From: RGIG6178 sp045612885
Lineage (GTDB): Bacteria > Bacillota_I > Bacilli_A > RFN20 > DUOF01
Direction of reading: 5' to 3'
Length of the DNA: 23,136 nt
Assembly: GCA_045612885.1 (NCBI GenBank)
Contig: JAZKZZ010000033.1
Span: 1 to 23,136 of the forward strand
Positions within the stretch are counted from its first letter, which is position 1. Each line of letters begins with the position of its first letter. A program made the translations under genes and the position numbers. Under the pieces are notes generated by a model. It did no database searches. It was not told the DNA's origin and saw only the letters and a program-made list of their open reading frames with translations. Positions 14,189 through 22,550 of this stretch are shown one piece after another.

Positions 14189-14287
14189 TGTAGAATTTAA
14201 ACATTTTTTATATATTATTTGTTTGTATTACTTTTAAATAAATAGATAATTTAGTAGTATATATGTATAGTTATAGGAGGAATTATC

Positions 14288-15070
14288 ATGAACTTTAAAA
14301 AGATTTTAACAGGGTTATTAGTTTTGCCATTATTAGTAACTGGAGGATGTAAAAAAGATGATGATACTCAAGTAGAACAACTTGTATATACTGAAGTATC
14401 AAAAGAAGAAACTGTAGATTATTTAAATCAACTTAAAGAAGGCGAATCATTCAATATCCCTGGATATAAATTTAAAACTACAATGTATATTCCTGAGTTT
14501 GATTTTGAGGCTTTAAGTGATGAAGAGCCAGAGTTTGAATGGCCAGATACAACAGGAATGACAACTTTAAAATTAGATGGTATTATTATGGAATATCAAG
14601 GAAATCTTCAAGCAAAGTATAGTATGGTTGGAATGGAAGAAAATGTAAGCATGTATATAAAAGATAATGTTGTATACATGAACGATGGAACTAACAAGTT
14701 TAAGGCAACATTTGATTCTGCTCTAGAAATGGAAATGGAAGGAGTAACAACAAATATACCTACAACTGATACCTTTCTTCAAAATATTGATATGATTTGT
14801 GCTGCTGATTCAGGACTTAAATTTGAAAAAGGAACTTTAAGTGGAAAAGATTACTATCATATTTATGGAGTTCCTAGTTATGAAGGTATAGAAATGCCTA
14901 TAGATATGACTTTAATAATAAAAGATAATCAATTAGTTTCATATAAATACAAGGTAGTGATGTTTTTTGTATTAGCGGAATTTGAAGTTGAAGTATATGA
15001 TGGAATAATTGAATTTCCTGCAGATCTTTATACATATATTGAGAATAAGGATGCTATTTTAGAAGATTAA
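14288..15070 (+). CDS. Predicted lipoprotein, 260 residues
   Basis: The signal peptide MNFKKILTGLLVLPLLVTGG precedes Cys21, and the lipobox T-G-G-C is acceptable although Thr at -3 is less usual. The mature part starts with the acidic KKDDDTQVEQ and continues as a soluble, beta-rich domain (repeating YSMVGMEENVSMYIKDNVVY-like strands) that resembles small Firmicutes lipoproteins of LolA/LppX or DUF6612-like shape. That likeness is an impression from the strand pattern only. AGGAGG (14275-14280) lies 7 bases before ATG 14288. It is a single-gene unit closed by a strong terminator. Confidence 0.8.
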   Translation: MNFKKILTGLLVLPLLVTGGCKKDDDTQVEQLVYTEVSKEETVDYLNQLKEGESFNIPGYKFKTTMYIPEFDFEALSDEEPEFEWPDTTGMTTLKLDGIIMEYQGNLQAKYSMVGMEENVSMYIKDNVVYMNDGTNKFKATFDSALEMEMEGVTTNIPTTDTFLQNIDMICAADSGLKFEKGTLSGKDYYHIYGVPSYEGIEMPIDMTLIIKDNQLVSYKYKVVMFFVLAEFEVEVYDGIIEFPADLYTYIENKDAILED

Positions 15071-15078
15071 TTTCAATC

Positions 15079-15109
15079 AAGTTGAATACGATTGTATTCA
15101 ACTTTTTTT
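15079..15109 (+). terminator. Rho-independent terminator after the 260-residue lipoprotein gene
   Basis: AAGTTGAATAC (15079-15089), loop GATT, GTATTCAACTT (15094-15104), T-run. Eleven perfect pairs. The stem is close to that of repeat copies 1 and 4 (AGTTGGATAC / GTGTTCAACT), but none of the rest of the element is here. Confidence 0.92.
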
Positions 15110-15186
15110 AATTTACATGTATATTTTCATGCTTGATTTTCTATATAAATTATAAGAAAATAAAAGAACAAAGGATGTGGATAATT

Positions 15187-16005
15187 ATGAAAGATTTACA
15201 TATACACACTGTATATTCAGATGGAGAGCATGATGAGTATGAAATAGTAAGAAGAATTATAGAAGCAGGAATTGAAGAGTTCGCTATTTGCGACCATGAT
15301 ATAATTGAGGGCAGTAAGAGAGTTAGAGAGGTAATTGAAAATAATAATTATGATTTAATCTTTCATTCTGGAGTAGAGTTAAGTCTAAGAATAAATGATC
15401 TTTTTAATGGAGTAGATATTCATGTGCTTTATAGAGATTTTGATTATGATGATCCTAAACTTGATGAATTACTAAGAAAAATTCGTGAAAATAAAAAGAA
15501 TAAAGTAAGTAATATGGTTAAACTTGTAGATGAAATATTTGATGTTAAGATTACTAAAGAGGAATTAGAGCAAGCATTAAGTAAAACTAAATCATTTGGC
15601 AAGCCACATATGTATACTTTACTAACAAAGCATATTGATTATGATAGAGAAGAATATTTTAAAAAGATGAAAGCACTTAAAAGTGAAAGAGTAGATGCTG
15701 TTGAGGCATTTAATCTATTAAAAGATAGTAAAGGATATTTTACCTTAGCTCATCCGATTGAAATCATGGAAGATTATCATGTAGGATATGATTTTGTAGA
15801 TGAGGTTGTAGGATATTTAGCAAAATATGGATTAAGAGGACTAGAGACTAGACATTCTAAGCATACTGAGGAGAATTATAAAGAGTTTTCTAGGATTGCT
15901 AAAAAATATGATTTAGTAGAAACTTGTGGTAGTGATTATCATGGAGAACATGTAAAATCTAGTGTAAAATTAGGAATATATGTAAAAGAAGAAAGACATC
16001 GATAG
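15187..16005 (+). CDS. PHP-domain phosphoesterase (TrpH / RNase AM-like)
   Basis: 272 residues, cytoplasmic, metal-dependent. PHP motifs run in order: H5-I-H7 in KDLHIHTVYSDG, C-D36-H37-D38, G-V-E64-L-S, the F-G-K-P-H segment, L-A-H-P, and C-G-S-D-Y-H near the end. These residues bind the tri-metal site. The order and size match the TrpH/YciV group, whose E. coli member is a 5'-3' exonuclease acting on short RNA (RNase AM). Related members act on nucleotides, so the substrate is not certain. ATG 15187 is chosen because it begins the conserved core and AAGGA (15171-15175) precedes it; the open frame reaches back to 15133 without a ribosome site. Confidence 0.88.
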   Translation: MKDLHIHTVYSDGEHDEYEIVRRIIEAGIEEFAICDHDIIEGSKRVREVIENNNYDLIFHSGVELSLRINDLFNGVDIHVLYRDFDYDDPKLDELLRKIRENKKNKVSNMVKLVDEIFDVKITKEELEQALSKTKSFGKPHMYTLLTKHIDYDREEYFKKMKALKSERVDAVEAFNLLKDSKGYFTLAHPIEIMEDYHVGYDFVDEVVGYLAKYGLRGLETRHSKHTEENYKEFSRIAKKYDLVETCGSDYHGEHVKSSVKLGIYVKEERHR

Positions 16006-16015
16006 ATGTTTTTTT
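15996..16015 (+). terminator. Short terminator hairpin overlapping the PHP gene stop codon
   Basis: ACATC (15996-16000), GATA, GATGT (16005-16009), T-run to 16015. The TAG stop is inside the loop and 3' arm. Confidence 0.7.
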
Positions 16016-16046
16016 CATTATTGTGTGAAAAATAATGATATTAGTA

Positions 16047-16058
16047 TATAATTATAAT
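16047..16058 (+). promoter_or_regulatory. -10 region of the ABC-trpS operon
   Basis: Two abutting TATAAT hexamers (16047-16052 and 16053-16058) lie directly before GGTGATG. No good -35 box is seen. If the first is used, transcription starts at about 16059, at the Shine-Dalgarno itself, which places translation at ATG 16069 and not at ATG 16057. Confidence 0.5.
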
Positions 16059-16068
16059 GGTGATGAAA

Positions 16069-16950
16069 ATGGATAGTATTTTAAGTGTTGAACATTTAGT
16101 GAAAAAATATGGTACTAATATAGTGGTTAAGGATGTATCTTTTAATTTAGAAAAAGGAAAGATATATGGATTACTTGGCCCTAATGGTGCGGGTAAGACT
16201 ACCATTATGAAACTTATTTGTGATTTATTGGAAAAAGATGGTGGAGTTGTTAATTATAACGACGATGTTAAGATTAAATATTTAATGGATGTTCCTCAAT
16301 TTTATGAATATATGAGAGTATGGGAATATTTAACTTTTATCGCAGATTTAAATAATTTAACTAATAAGGAAGAAAGAGTAAACACTTTATTAGAAAGCAC
16401 GAATTTACTAGAACATAAAAATAAAAAGATTAAAAATCTATCTAGAGGATTAAGACAAAAACTAGGAATAGCTTCAGTTTTAGTTACAGATGTAGATCTT
16501 TTAATTCTAGATGAGCCTATAAGTGCTCTTGATCCAGTAGGAAGAAAAGAAGTGCTAGATATGATAACTAATTTAAAAGGTAAAGTATGCGTTATTTTCT
16601 CTAGTCATATATTAGTAGATATTGAAAAAGTATGTGATCACATTTTGTTAATTAATGATGGTAAAATCTTAGTTAATAGTGATTGCGAGACTTTAATGCA
16701 TGGAGGAAATTTCTTGCTAGTAAAATGTGAAACTAGAGATGAAACATTAACATTGAAAGAAATATATAAAGATAGTGAATTTTCTTCTAGTGATGAGAAT
16801 ACTTTAGAAATTAATTATACAGATTTGCTAGCATCGCAAATAGAACTATTAAAGCATGCTAAAAAACATAATCTTCATATTATTAAGATTGAAATAAAGA
16901 AACAATCACTAGAGGATATTTTTATGAGCGAGGTGAATAAACATGAATAG
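16069..16950 (+). CDS. ABC transporter ATP-binding protein
   Basis: 293 residues counted from ATG 16069 (GGTGAT at 16059-16064 is the ribosome site). Walker A is GPNGAGKT (37-44), the signature is LSRGLRQKLG in place of LSGG, Walker B is LLILDE, and the H-loop is SSHILVDIE. The Gly-to-Arg change in the signature loop is frequent in this exporter subgroup and does not imply loss of function. A C-terminal extension of about 75 residues ends in KKQSLEDIFMSEVNKHE, a usual tail in ABC-2 drug/bacteriocin-type exporters. It overlaps the permease gene by 8 bases and heads a four-gene run that includes trpS. Confidence 0.92.
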   Translation: MDSILSVEHLVKKYGTNIVVKDVSFNLEKGKIYGLLGPNGAGKTTIMKLICDLLEKDGGVVNYNDDVKIKYLMDVPQFYEYMRVWEYLTFIADLNNLTNKEERVNTLLESTNLLEHKNKKIKNLSRGLRQKLGIASVLVTDVDLLILDEPISALDPVGRKEVLDMITNLKGKVCVIFSSHILVDIEKVCDHILLINDGKILVNSDCETLMHGGNFLLVKCETRDETLTLKEIYKDSEFSSSDENTLEINYTDLLASQIELLKHAKKHNLHIIKIEIKKQSLEDIFMSEVNKHE

Positions 16951-17731
16951 TTTTAAAACGTTATTTAAAAAAGATTTATTAGAGTTAAAAAGAACTGATA
17001 AATGGCTTATTTATATATTTGCGTTTTTAGCTATTACAGTTTTAAGTGTAGTTACAGCAAGAATATTACCTGAATTATTAGGGTTAGTATTAGAGGAAAC
17101 AGGATTAGGTGATTTATTTTCTTATGAAATTTCAGTTGCTGATTCATACGTTCAATATGTTGCTAATATGGGGGAAATGGCTTTTCTACTTATAACAATT
17201 ATGTTTGCTACAACTTTAGTAAAGGAAAAAGTAAGTGGGACATATCATATGTTAAAGAGTAATGGAGTAAGTGAAGACAAGATTGTTTTATCGCATTTCT
17301 TTAGCAAATTAATATTAATTACTGCAAGTTATATTATATCTATAGTAGCATTTGTACTACTTAACTTAGTTTTATTTAGAGAATATGCTGGTATTAGAGG
17401 AGTAGTATCACTTAGTTATTTATACTTGTTTTTGGTATTCGGCTTGTGTATGGCATTATTTGTTTCTAGTATTTGTAAGAAAAAAAGTAGTGCAATCGTT
17501 CTAGTAATTGTAATATACTTTATTTTATCTACAATAAGTATAATTCCATATATTGATATTTATACTCCTATGTATTCACTAATAATATCTAGTGACGTTA
17601 TAACAAATGTTGATTATAGTCTTAGTGATTATTTGATAAATCTAGGTGTAACATCATTATTGAATGTAGGTATGGTTATAGGTAGTATATATGCATATAA
17701 AAATAAGATTAATAATAGAAAGAAGGATTAA
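16943..17731 (+). CDS. ABC-2 type transporter permease
   Basis: 262 residues with about six spans. It starts with the basic stretch FKTLFKKDLLELKRTDKW before the first span, has a long extracellular loop after it (ILPELLGLVLEETGLGDLFS), and carries the cytoplasmic V-K-E-K-V-S-G-T-Y-H motif typical of ABC-2 permeases of the ABC2_membrane_2/NatB type. It pairs with the ATPase encoded upstream, whose stop it overlaps by 8 bases. The stop lies 2 bases before the trpS start. Substrate unknown. Confidence 0.88.
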   Translation: MNSFKTLFKKDLLELKRTDKWLIYIFAFLAITVLSVVTARILPELLGLVLEETGLGDLFSYEISVADSYVQYVANMGEMAFLLITIMFATTLVKEKVSGTYHMLKSNGVSEDKIVLSHFFSKLILITASYIISIVAFVLLNLVLFREYAGIRGVVSLSYLYLFLVFGLCMALFVSSICKKKSSAIVLVIVIYFILSTISIIPYIDIYTPMYSLIISSDVITNVDYSLSDYLINLGVTSLLNVGMVIGSIYAYKNKINNRKKD

Positions 17732-17733
17732 TT

Positions 17734-18723
17734 ATGGAAAGAATGGTAAGTGGGATAAAACCTACTGGTAAATTAACTTTAGGTAATTATATTGGAGCGC
17801 TATTAAATTTTGTTAAGTTACAAGATGAATATGAGATGATAGTTTTTATCGCAAATTTACATGCGATTACAGTTAATATAGACCCTAAAGAATTACAAGA
17901 GAATACAAGAGATATGATAGCTTTATATTTAGCGTGTGGATTAGACCCAAAAAAATGTATCATATTTAAACAAACCGATATAATGGAGCATGCATATTTA
18001 GGATATGTTTTAACATGTAATTCATACATGGGTGAACTTAGTAGAATGACTCAATTCAAAGATAAAACGACTAAGGTAAATAATGAATCTATTCCTACTG
18101 GTTTATTTATCTATCCAACTCTTATGGCTGCTGATATTGTGCTTTATGATCCTAAGTATGTTCCAGTTGGTGAAGATCAAAAACAACATGTGGAATTAAC
18201 TAGAGATATTGCTACTAGATTCAATAATAAATATGGGGAAACCTTTGTTGTTCCTACTCCAGTTATGGCAAAGAAAGGAGCAAAAATTAAATCCCTTAGT
18301 GATCCTAGTAAAAAGATGTCTAAATCTGAATTCGAAGGAGATAAGGGCTGTGTTTTTTTACTAGATGATTTAAATGTTGCTAGAAAGAAAATTATGTCTG
18401 CAGTAACTGATAGCGAAAATCTAGTTAAGTATGATGTGATTAATAAACCGGGTATATCTAATTTAATGACTATTTATTCATGTTTGACTAGTAAAAGTTT
18501 TGAAGAAATAGAGCAAGAGTTTGCTACTGGTGGATATGGTAACTTTAAAAGAGCGGTTGCAGATGTTGTGTGTAATACTTTAAGTGAAATTCAAGAAAAA
18601 TACCATCAAATTATTGATAGTGGTGAACTTGATAGAGTACTTGAAGAAGGTGCTAAAAAAGCTAAAGAAATGGCTTCTAAAAAGATTAAAGAAATAGAAG
18701 CTAAAATAGGATTTTCATTCTAA
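17734..18723 (+). CDS. trpS: Tryptophanyl-tRNA synthetase
   Basis: 329 residues, the normal length of the bacterial class Ic enzyme that charges tRNA-Trp. It contains S-G-I-K-P-T-G-K-L-T-L-G-N-Y (6-19), the HIGH-equivalent TLGN; the catalytic region N41-L-H; the P-V-G-E-D-Q-K-Q-H (144-152) segment; and KMSKS (194-198). No part is missing. AAGGAT precedes ATG 17734, and the ABC permease stop is 2 bases upstream, so it is expressed from that operon. No T-box leader is seen, although trpS is under T-box control in many Firmicutes. Confidence 0.97.
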   Translation: MERMVSGIKPTGKLTLGNYIGALLNFVKLQDEYEMIVFIANLHAITVNIDPKELQENTRDMIALYLACGLDPKKCIIFKQTDIMEHAYLGYVLTCNSYMGELSRMTQFKDKTTKVNNESIPTGLFIYPTLMAADIVLYDPKYVPVGEDQKQHVELTRDIATRFNNKYGETFVVPTPVMAKKGAKIKSLSDPSKKMSKSEFEGDKGCVFLLDDLNVARKKIMSAVTDSENLVKYDVINKPGISNLMTIYSCLTSKSFEEIEQEFATGGYGNFKRAVADVVCNTLSEIQEKYHQIIDSGELDRVLEEGAKKAKEMASKKIKEIEAKIGFSF

Positions 18724-18980
18724 TGAATAAAGATATTTTAGAGATAAATGAAGCATATTTAGCATTAAAAGATGGATTAATATTAATGGATGTAAATAGA
18801 AGTTATTTTAAATTATCTAAAGATAGAATTAATATTAAAAGTGACAATGCCAGTTATAGCTTAGAAATAAAAGAGTTTTTAAATTTATATAAAGATAGTA
18901 AATTTGTAATAGTAGAAGACAATCAAGAGGGTATAGATTTAAAAAAGGATGAAGAATATTATAACTTTAAACATAAATAA
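18723..18980 (+). CDS. Small hypothetical protein coupled to trpS, 85 residues
   Basis: Not recognised. Its ATG overlaps the trpS stop by one base (TAATG), with no independent ribosome site, so translation is coupled. It is a soluble, charged protein of alternating short strands and helices (LEINEAYLALKDGLILMDVN, then LEIKEFLNLYKDSKFVIVED), with no cysteine and no known motif. The one-base overlap and codon use like that of trpS support a real gene. It converges on the pseudouridine synthase gene, with a hairpin between them. Confidence 0.75.
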   Translation: MNKDILEINEAYLALKDGLILMDVNRSYFKLSKDRINIKSDNASYSLEIKEFLNLYKDSKFVIVEDNQEGIDLKKDEEYYNFKHK

Positions 18981-18982
18981 AA

Positions 18983-19004
18983 AAGTAGTAATTAGATACT
19001 ACTT
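18983..19004 (-). terminator. Terminator of the pseudouridine synthase gene, overlapping its stop codon
   Basis: AAGTAGTA (18983-18990), ATTAGA, TACTACTT (18997-19004). The T-run is on the minus strand (plus-strand A-run just left of 18983), so it serves the minus gene, whose stop lies in the loop. On the plus strand the hairpin lacks a T-run. Confidence 0.75.
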
Positions 19005-19969
19005 AAATCAAGATTGGGGAAGATGGAATTTATAATTCTTTCTTCCTCTTTTTTTAATGGAGCAATAAATTGCTTGTTAGATAAATAAGAAAGAGTTCCT
19101 TTTATTTCTTTAAAACTAATTTTATATGAATGCAATAATTGATATTTATAATTATATTTACTTACAAATTCTTTATTTCTTTTAAAATCCCCATATTTAT
19201 CATCATTTATTACTGGATGATTTATATATGCCATATGTACTCTTATTTGATGAGTTCTACCCGTTAGAATATTTACTTTTAAAAGAGAAAAATCATCATT
19301 AGAAATTATCTTATTATATTTAGTAATAGCACTTAAACCGTTTTTATCAACTTTTACAAACTTGTCTTTTTCATTTTTTAATAGAGGTTTATTAATAGTC
19401 ATTTCATCTTTTGTATTTCCTACAACTAATGTTATATATTCTTTCTTTAAATCGTCTTTATCTTTAAATAATTCTAGAAGTTCTTTACTAGCATTTAGAG
19501 TTTTAGCAGCGATTATAACTCCTGAAGTATTTCTATCTAATCTGTGTACGCAACTAGGAGTGAAAATATCACTTTCATTATATTCATTCTTTTCTTTTAA
19601 ATAATATAAAATATCGTTGTTTAAAGTGTTAGCCTTAGCATTATCTTCACCTTCATGTACAAGAATGCCAGAATCTTTATTAATAACTAAGATATTTGCA
19701 TCTTCATAGATAATATCTAACTTATTATTAGATTTGATAATCGTTTTTTTATTATTAAATTCGTTTAAAGTATCATCATTTATATAGACATTAATAATAT
19801 CGTTTTCATTTAAAATATAGTTAATATCTACTCTTTTACCATTGACCTTAATATCTTTTTTTCTAAATAGTTTATAAATAAAACTCAAAGGTGCATTATT
19901 TAGATATTTTCTTATATATTTATCTATTCTTTGACCCGCATCTTTACTAGTAATTTTTAATACTTTCAT
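18992..19969 (-). CDS. RluC/RluD-type ribosomal RNA pseudouridine synthase
   Basis: 325 residues. An N-terminal S4 RNA-binding domain (about 12-60: RIDKYIRKYL, KKDIKVNGKRV) precedes the RluA-family catalytic domain, with VHRLDRNTSGV (141-151) carrying the catalytic Asp145 and GRTHQIRVHM further on. These enzymes isomerise specific uridines, usually in 23S rRNA. S4 plus this domain is the RluC/RluD/YlyB layout, and the exact target site cannot be told from sequence. It starts at ATG (19969 to 19967 on the plus strand) with CAGGTG 5 bases upstream. A minus-strand TATAAT lies at 19986-19991, again very close to the ribosome site. Confidence 0.93.
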   Translation of the reverse strand: MKVLKITSKDAGQRIDKYIRKYLNNAPLSFIYKLFRKKDIKVNGKRVDINYILNENDIINVYINDDTLNEFNNKKTIIKSNNKLDIIYEDANILVINKDSGILVHEGEDNAKANTLNNDILYYLKEKNEYNESDIFTPSCVHRLDRNTSGVIIAAKTLNASKELLELFKDKDDLKKEYITLVVGNTKDEMTINKPLLKNEKDKFVKVDKNGLSAITKYNKIISNDDFSLLKVNILTGRTHQIRVHMAYINHPVINDDKYGDFKRNKEFVSKYNYKYQLLHSYKISFKEIKGTLSYLSNKQFIAPLKKEEERIINSIFPNLDLSSI

Positions 19970-20003
19970 ACTTTCACCTGAGTATATTATAATACATAAA
20001 ATA

Positions 20004-20028
20004 AAAAAACACTAGTTTAGTGTTTTCT
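20004..20028 (-). terminator. Terminator of the 190-residue minus-strand gene, overlapping its stop
   Basis: Plus-strand CACTA (20010-20014), GTT, TAGTG (20018-20022), extended by A/T pairs. The T-run is on the minus strand. The TAA stop (20017-20019) is inside the hairpin. Confidence 0.75.
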
Positions 20029-20589
20029 TGAGTCGTTTTTTAATAAATGAATCTTATCTAATAACACCTTTTCAATATAATTGCTAGGTGAATATAACCT
20101 AGATATATATCCATTGAAATTAGTTTTATTTACGTTATAAATTAAAGAAGGAATTATATTTTCATCTATGTTAAAAGTAAGATATGAAACTTCTAGAAAG
20201 CTATCATACTCATATTTTAAATCCAAACTATCTATTAGTAATGTTTTATCCTCTAAGATAGTGTTTTTATTAAAAGGAATAGATAAAAGATATTTAAATT
20301 CTAGAGTATTGTCGTGCTTTTTTCTATAATCAGAGATAATTAAAACTTCAATAACAGGTTGAAAGTTTTGTTTATCTAACATATATAATAATTCCTCTAC
20401 ATCTTCAGGATCTTTACCAATTAGTTTAACATTAGTTCTAGCCTTTATTTTTAAGTGATTTAAATCATAATTAAAGCACTTAGATAATTCATCGATTAGT
20501 TCATTTATTGATATATTAAGACTATTATCTTTAAAAAATTCTTTTAGTTCTTTTTTATCTTTTATTAATTTATCTATATCAATACTCAT
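20017..20589 (-). CDS. Hypothetical protein, 190 residues
   Basis: Not recognised. Soluble, no membrane span. An N-terminal helical, lysine-rich part (DIDKLIKDKKELKEFF) and a helix with D-E-L-S-K-C-F lead into a strand-rich centre (IEVLIISDYRKKHDNTLEF, YLLSIPFNKNTI) and a final helix (YIEKVLLDKIHLL). The open frame extends to 20682 but crosses a perfect promoter, so the ATG at 20589 is the start, with AGGAGTGAT just upstream on the minus strand. It stands upstream of the pseudouridine synthase on the same strand with a terminator between them. Confidence 0.78.
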   Translation of the reverse strand: MSIDIDKLIKDKKELKEFFKDNSLNISINELIDELSKCFNYDLNHLKIKARTNVKLIGKDPEDVEELLYMLDKQNFQPVIEVLIISDYRKKHDNTLEFKYLLSIPFNKNTILEDKTLLIDSLDLKYEYDSFLEVSYLTFNIDENIIPSLIYNVNKTNFNGYISRLYSPSNYIEKVLLDKIHLLKNDSRKH

Positions 20590-20607
20590 ATTATCACTCC
20601 TGGCCTC

Positions 20608-20636
20608 ATTATAAATATAGCTGATAACAATGTCAA
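20608..20636 (-). promoter_or_regulatory. Perfect consensus promoter of the 190-residue gene
   Basis: On the minus strand: TTGACA (20636 to 20631), 17-bp spacer, TATAAT (20613 to 20608), the exact sigma-A consensus. AGGAGTG begins 6 bases after the -10. Confidence 0.93.
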
Positions 20637-20664
20637 TGAGTAATTTATACTCACAAAAAAATGT

Positions 20665-20693
20665 TTGGCTCTTTATCGACATTATGATAAAAT
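20665..20693 (+). promoter_or_regulatory. Promoter of the CvpA-like gene
   Basis: TTGGCT (20665-20670), 17-bp spacer, TAAAAT (20688-20693) with TGA before it, an extended -10. It is back to back with the minus-strand promoter at 20608-20636; the two -35 boxes are 28 bases apart. Confidence 0.65.
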
Positions 20694-20717
20694 AGTTATG
20701 TTAAAGGGAGATAGAAA

Positions 20718-22550
20718 ATGGGTATATATTGGAAAAACACAATATTTATGATTAGTCTAGTATGCTTATTGCTTTTTCTTTTGTTAATCTATTTTAGAGG
20801 GAAAAGAAGAGGAATAAAGAAGGCTTTATACCGAGTTACATATACTTTTGTATGTGTAATTATTGCTTTTATAGTATCTCCATACCTAAACGAATATATA
20901 TTAAATTATGATTTATACCAAGGAGGACATGCCATTAGATATAATGGTTTGCACTTTTATCGTATTATAGATTTTATTGAAGAAGTTATCGTTCATAATG
21001 AAGTTTTAAATGATATTTATAATTTCCTTCCTAGTTTGAAAAAACTACTTATGGACTTCCCGCAAGTATTATTTATTCCATTTACATATCTTTTAACATT
21101 TATTTTAGCAAAAATATTGCTACTACCATTGTATATGTTTTTAAGTTATAAGAGAAAAAGAAGAGTATTATATGAAAAAACATATACTAGTAAAGGTAAC
21201 GTTTTTGCAGGTATATTAAGTGTAGTTCATTGTATATTTTTAATTTCTATAATTTTAACCCCAGTTAATGGACTAAGTAGAATTTACAAGGAATCATCTG
21301 AAACTCTAGAGGATACTACCAATCTTTGTGAACAAAATGAATATCTAGTAAAATATCGTTCAGCTTGTTTGCTTATTGAAGGATATAATAGCAGTATTTT
21401 TGGACTTTTAAATCATGATCCTGCAAGCGAATATGTTTATGAATCACTAACTAGAATATCATATGCTGATAATACTTCTACTCTAAGTAGTGAAGTGGTA
21501 AGTTTAGTTAAAGCGGGAGTAGTTTTAAATAAAGCTGGGTTGTTAAATGCAATAACTGTTAAAGAGTTTTCTGATGTAACAAAACTTAATTTCTATCATT
21601 TAACCGAAGAAGATATTGATATTGTGGTAGAGGCTTTTGAACAATCATTATATACTAAAGAAGTTGTTTATGATGTTTATGATTGGTGTAAAGCATATCT
21701 GGATTGGTTGCTTCAAGATATAACTTATGACTATGTTGATTTAAACTATGAATATGAAGATATTATTAAAGAATTAAAGATTATTTTAAATACAATCAAC
21801 TACATTATCCATAATGAAACTTTCTTGTCAAATATAGCAGAAATCTATACTCTTATTGATGAGTTTGTTAAATTACCTCATGAAAAAAGAACAAGTTCAA
21901 AAAGAATATTAAGATTATTCTTTGATATTTGTTACACATTAGATATAGATAGCACTATTGAATTATATAATCATTTAAAGGATTCAAAAGTTTATAATGA
22001 TGTTGTTCCACATATGTTAGATGTTTTATTTGAATCTATTGATGTAGACACAGGATTAAATAATAATAGAGAAGAAATGCATAAGGCTGTTATATATGCA
22101 TTAAATATAGGAAAGATTGTTCAAAATCATAAATATAACTATGATATGTTAAAGCTTTTAGCGCAATTGGAGAAAGAAGAACTTAATTATATAGGTAATG
22201 TTATTAAATATTTGAATGAAAGCGAATCTATGCATGACATGCTATATGATTTAACTAATTTAGCATTAGATTCTTTGCAACTTAAATTAGAGATTCCTTC
22301 AGAGATTATTAAAGAAGTGAAAAATTGGGATACTGAAATTGAATTAGTACAAATTATAATTCAAATCATCTATACCAAAATAAATGATGGATATATAGAT
22401 TTTGATTTGGCATGGTATGCGATAGATAATTATAGAGATACAGTTCTATTTGATAGACTAGTTAGTTATCTAATTGATATTCTTCCAGAAGCATTTACAG
22501 CTTGGATTACAGGAAAGGGATTAGAATATTTGGTGGGTAAGTATGTGTAA
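20718..22550 (+). CDS. CvpA-like N-terminal membrane domain with a large soluble extension
   Basis: 610 residues. Four spans lie in the first 185 residues (about 8-26, 38-56, 118-141, 161-184). The order G-K-R-R-G-I-K-K-A after span 1, a second span followed by S-P-Y-L, and K-G-N-V-F-A-G-I-L-S before span 4 resemble CvpA (colicin V production) family proteins, which are about 160-180 residues long. The match is by pattern only. The remaining 425 residues are a helical domain rich in Asp, Glu, Leu and Tyr without known motif, much longer than in CvpA. AAAGGGAGAT lies 6-15 bases before ATG 20718. Its last 8 bases overlap the start of a secreted protein gene, so the two products probably work together. 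Confidence 0.65.
   Translation: MGIYWKNTIFMISLVCLLLFLLLIYFRGKRRGIKKALYRVTYTFVCVIIAFIVSPYLNEYILNYDLYQGGHAIRYNGLHFYRIIDFIEEVIVHNEVLNDIYNFLPSLKKLLMDFPQVLFIPFTYLLTFILAKILLLPLYMFLSYKRKRRVLYEKTYTSKGNVFAGILSVVHCIFLISIILTPVNGLSRIYKESSETLEDTTNLCEQNEYLVKYRSACLLIEGYNSSIFGLLNHDPASEYVYESLTRISYADNTSTLSSEVVSLVKAGVVLNKAGLLNAITVKEFSDVTKLNFYHLTEEDIDIVVEAFEQSLYTKEVVYDVYDWCKAYLDWLLQDITYDYVDLNYEYEDIIKELKIILNTINYIIHNETFLSNIAEIYTLIDEFVKLPHEKRTSSKRILRLFFDICYTLDIDSTIELYNHLKDSKVYNDVVPHMLDVLFESIDVDTGLNNNREEMHKAVIYALNIGKIVQNHKYNYDMLKLLAQLEKEELNYIGNVIKYLNESESMHDMLYDLTNLALDSLQLKLEIPSEIIKEVKNWDTEIELVQIIIQIIYTKINDGYIDFDLAWYAIDNYRDTVLFDRLVSYLIDILPEAFTAWITGKGLEYLVGKYV

Noticed and set aside
16016..17733. T-box leader for trpS
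   Set aside because: Only 2 bases separate trpS from the permease gene, and the short gap before the ABC ATPase is too small for a T-box and lacks its conserved bulge sequence.
20590..20682. Upstream extension of the 190-residue minus-strand gene
   Set aside because: It crosses an exact TTGACA-N17-TATAAT promoter, and a good ribosome site lies just before the later ATG.
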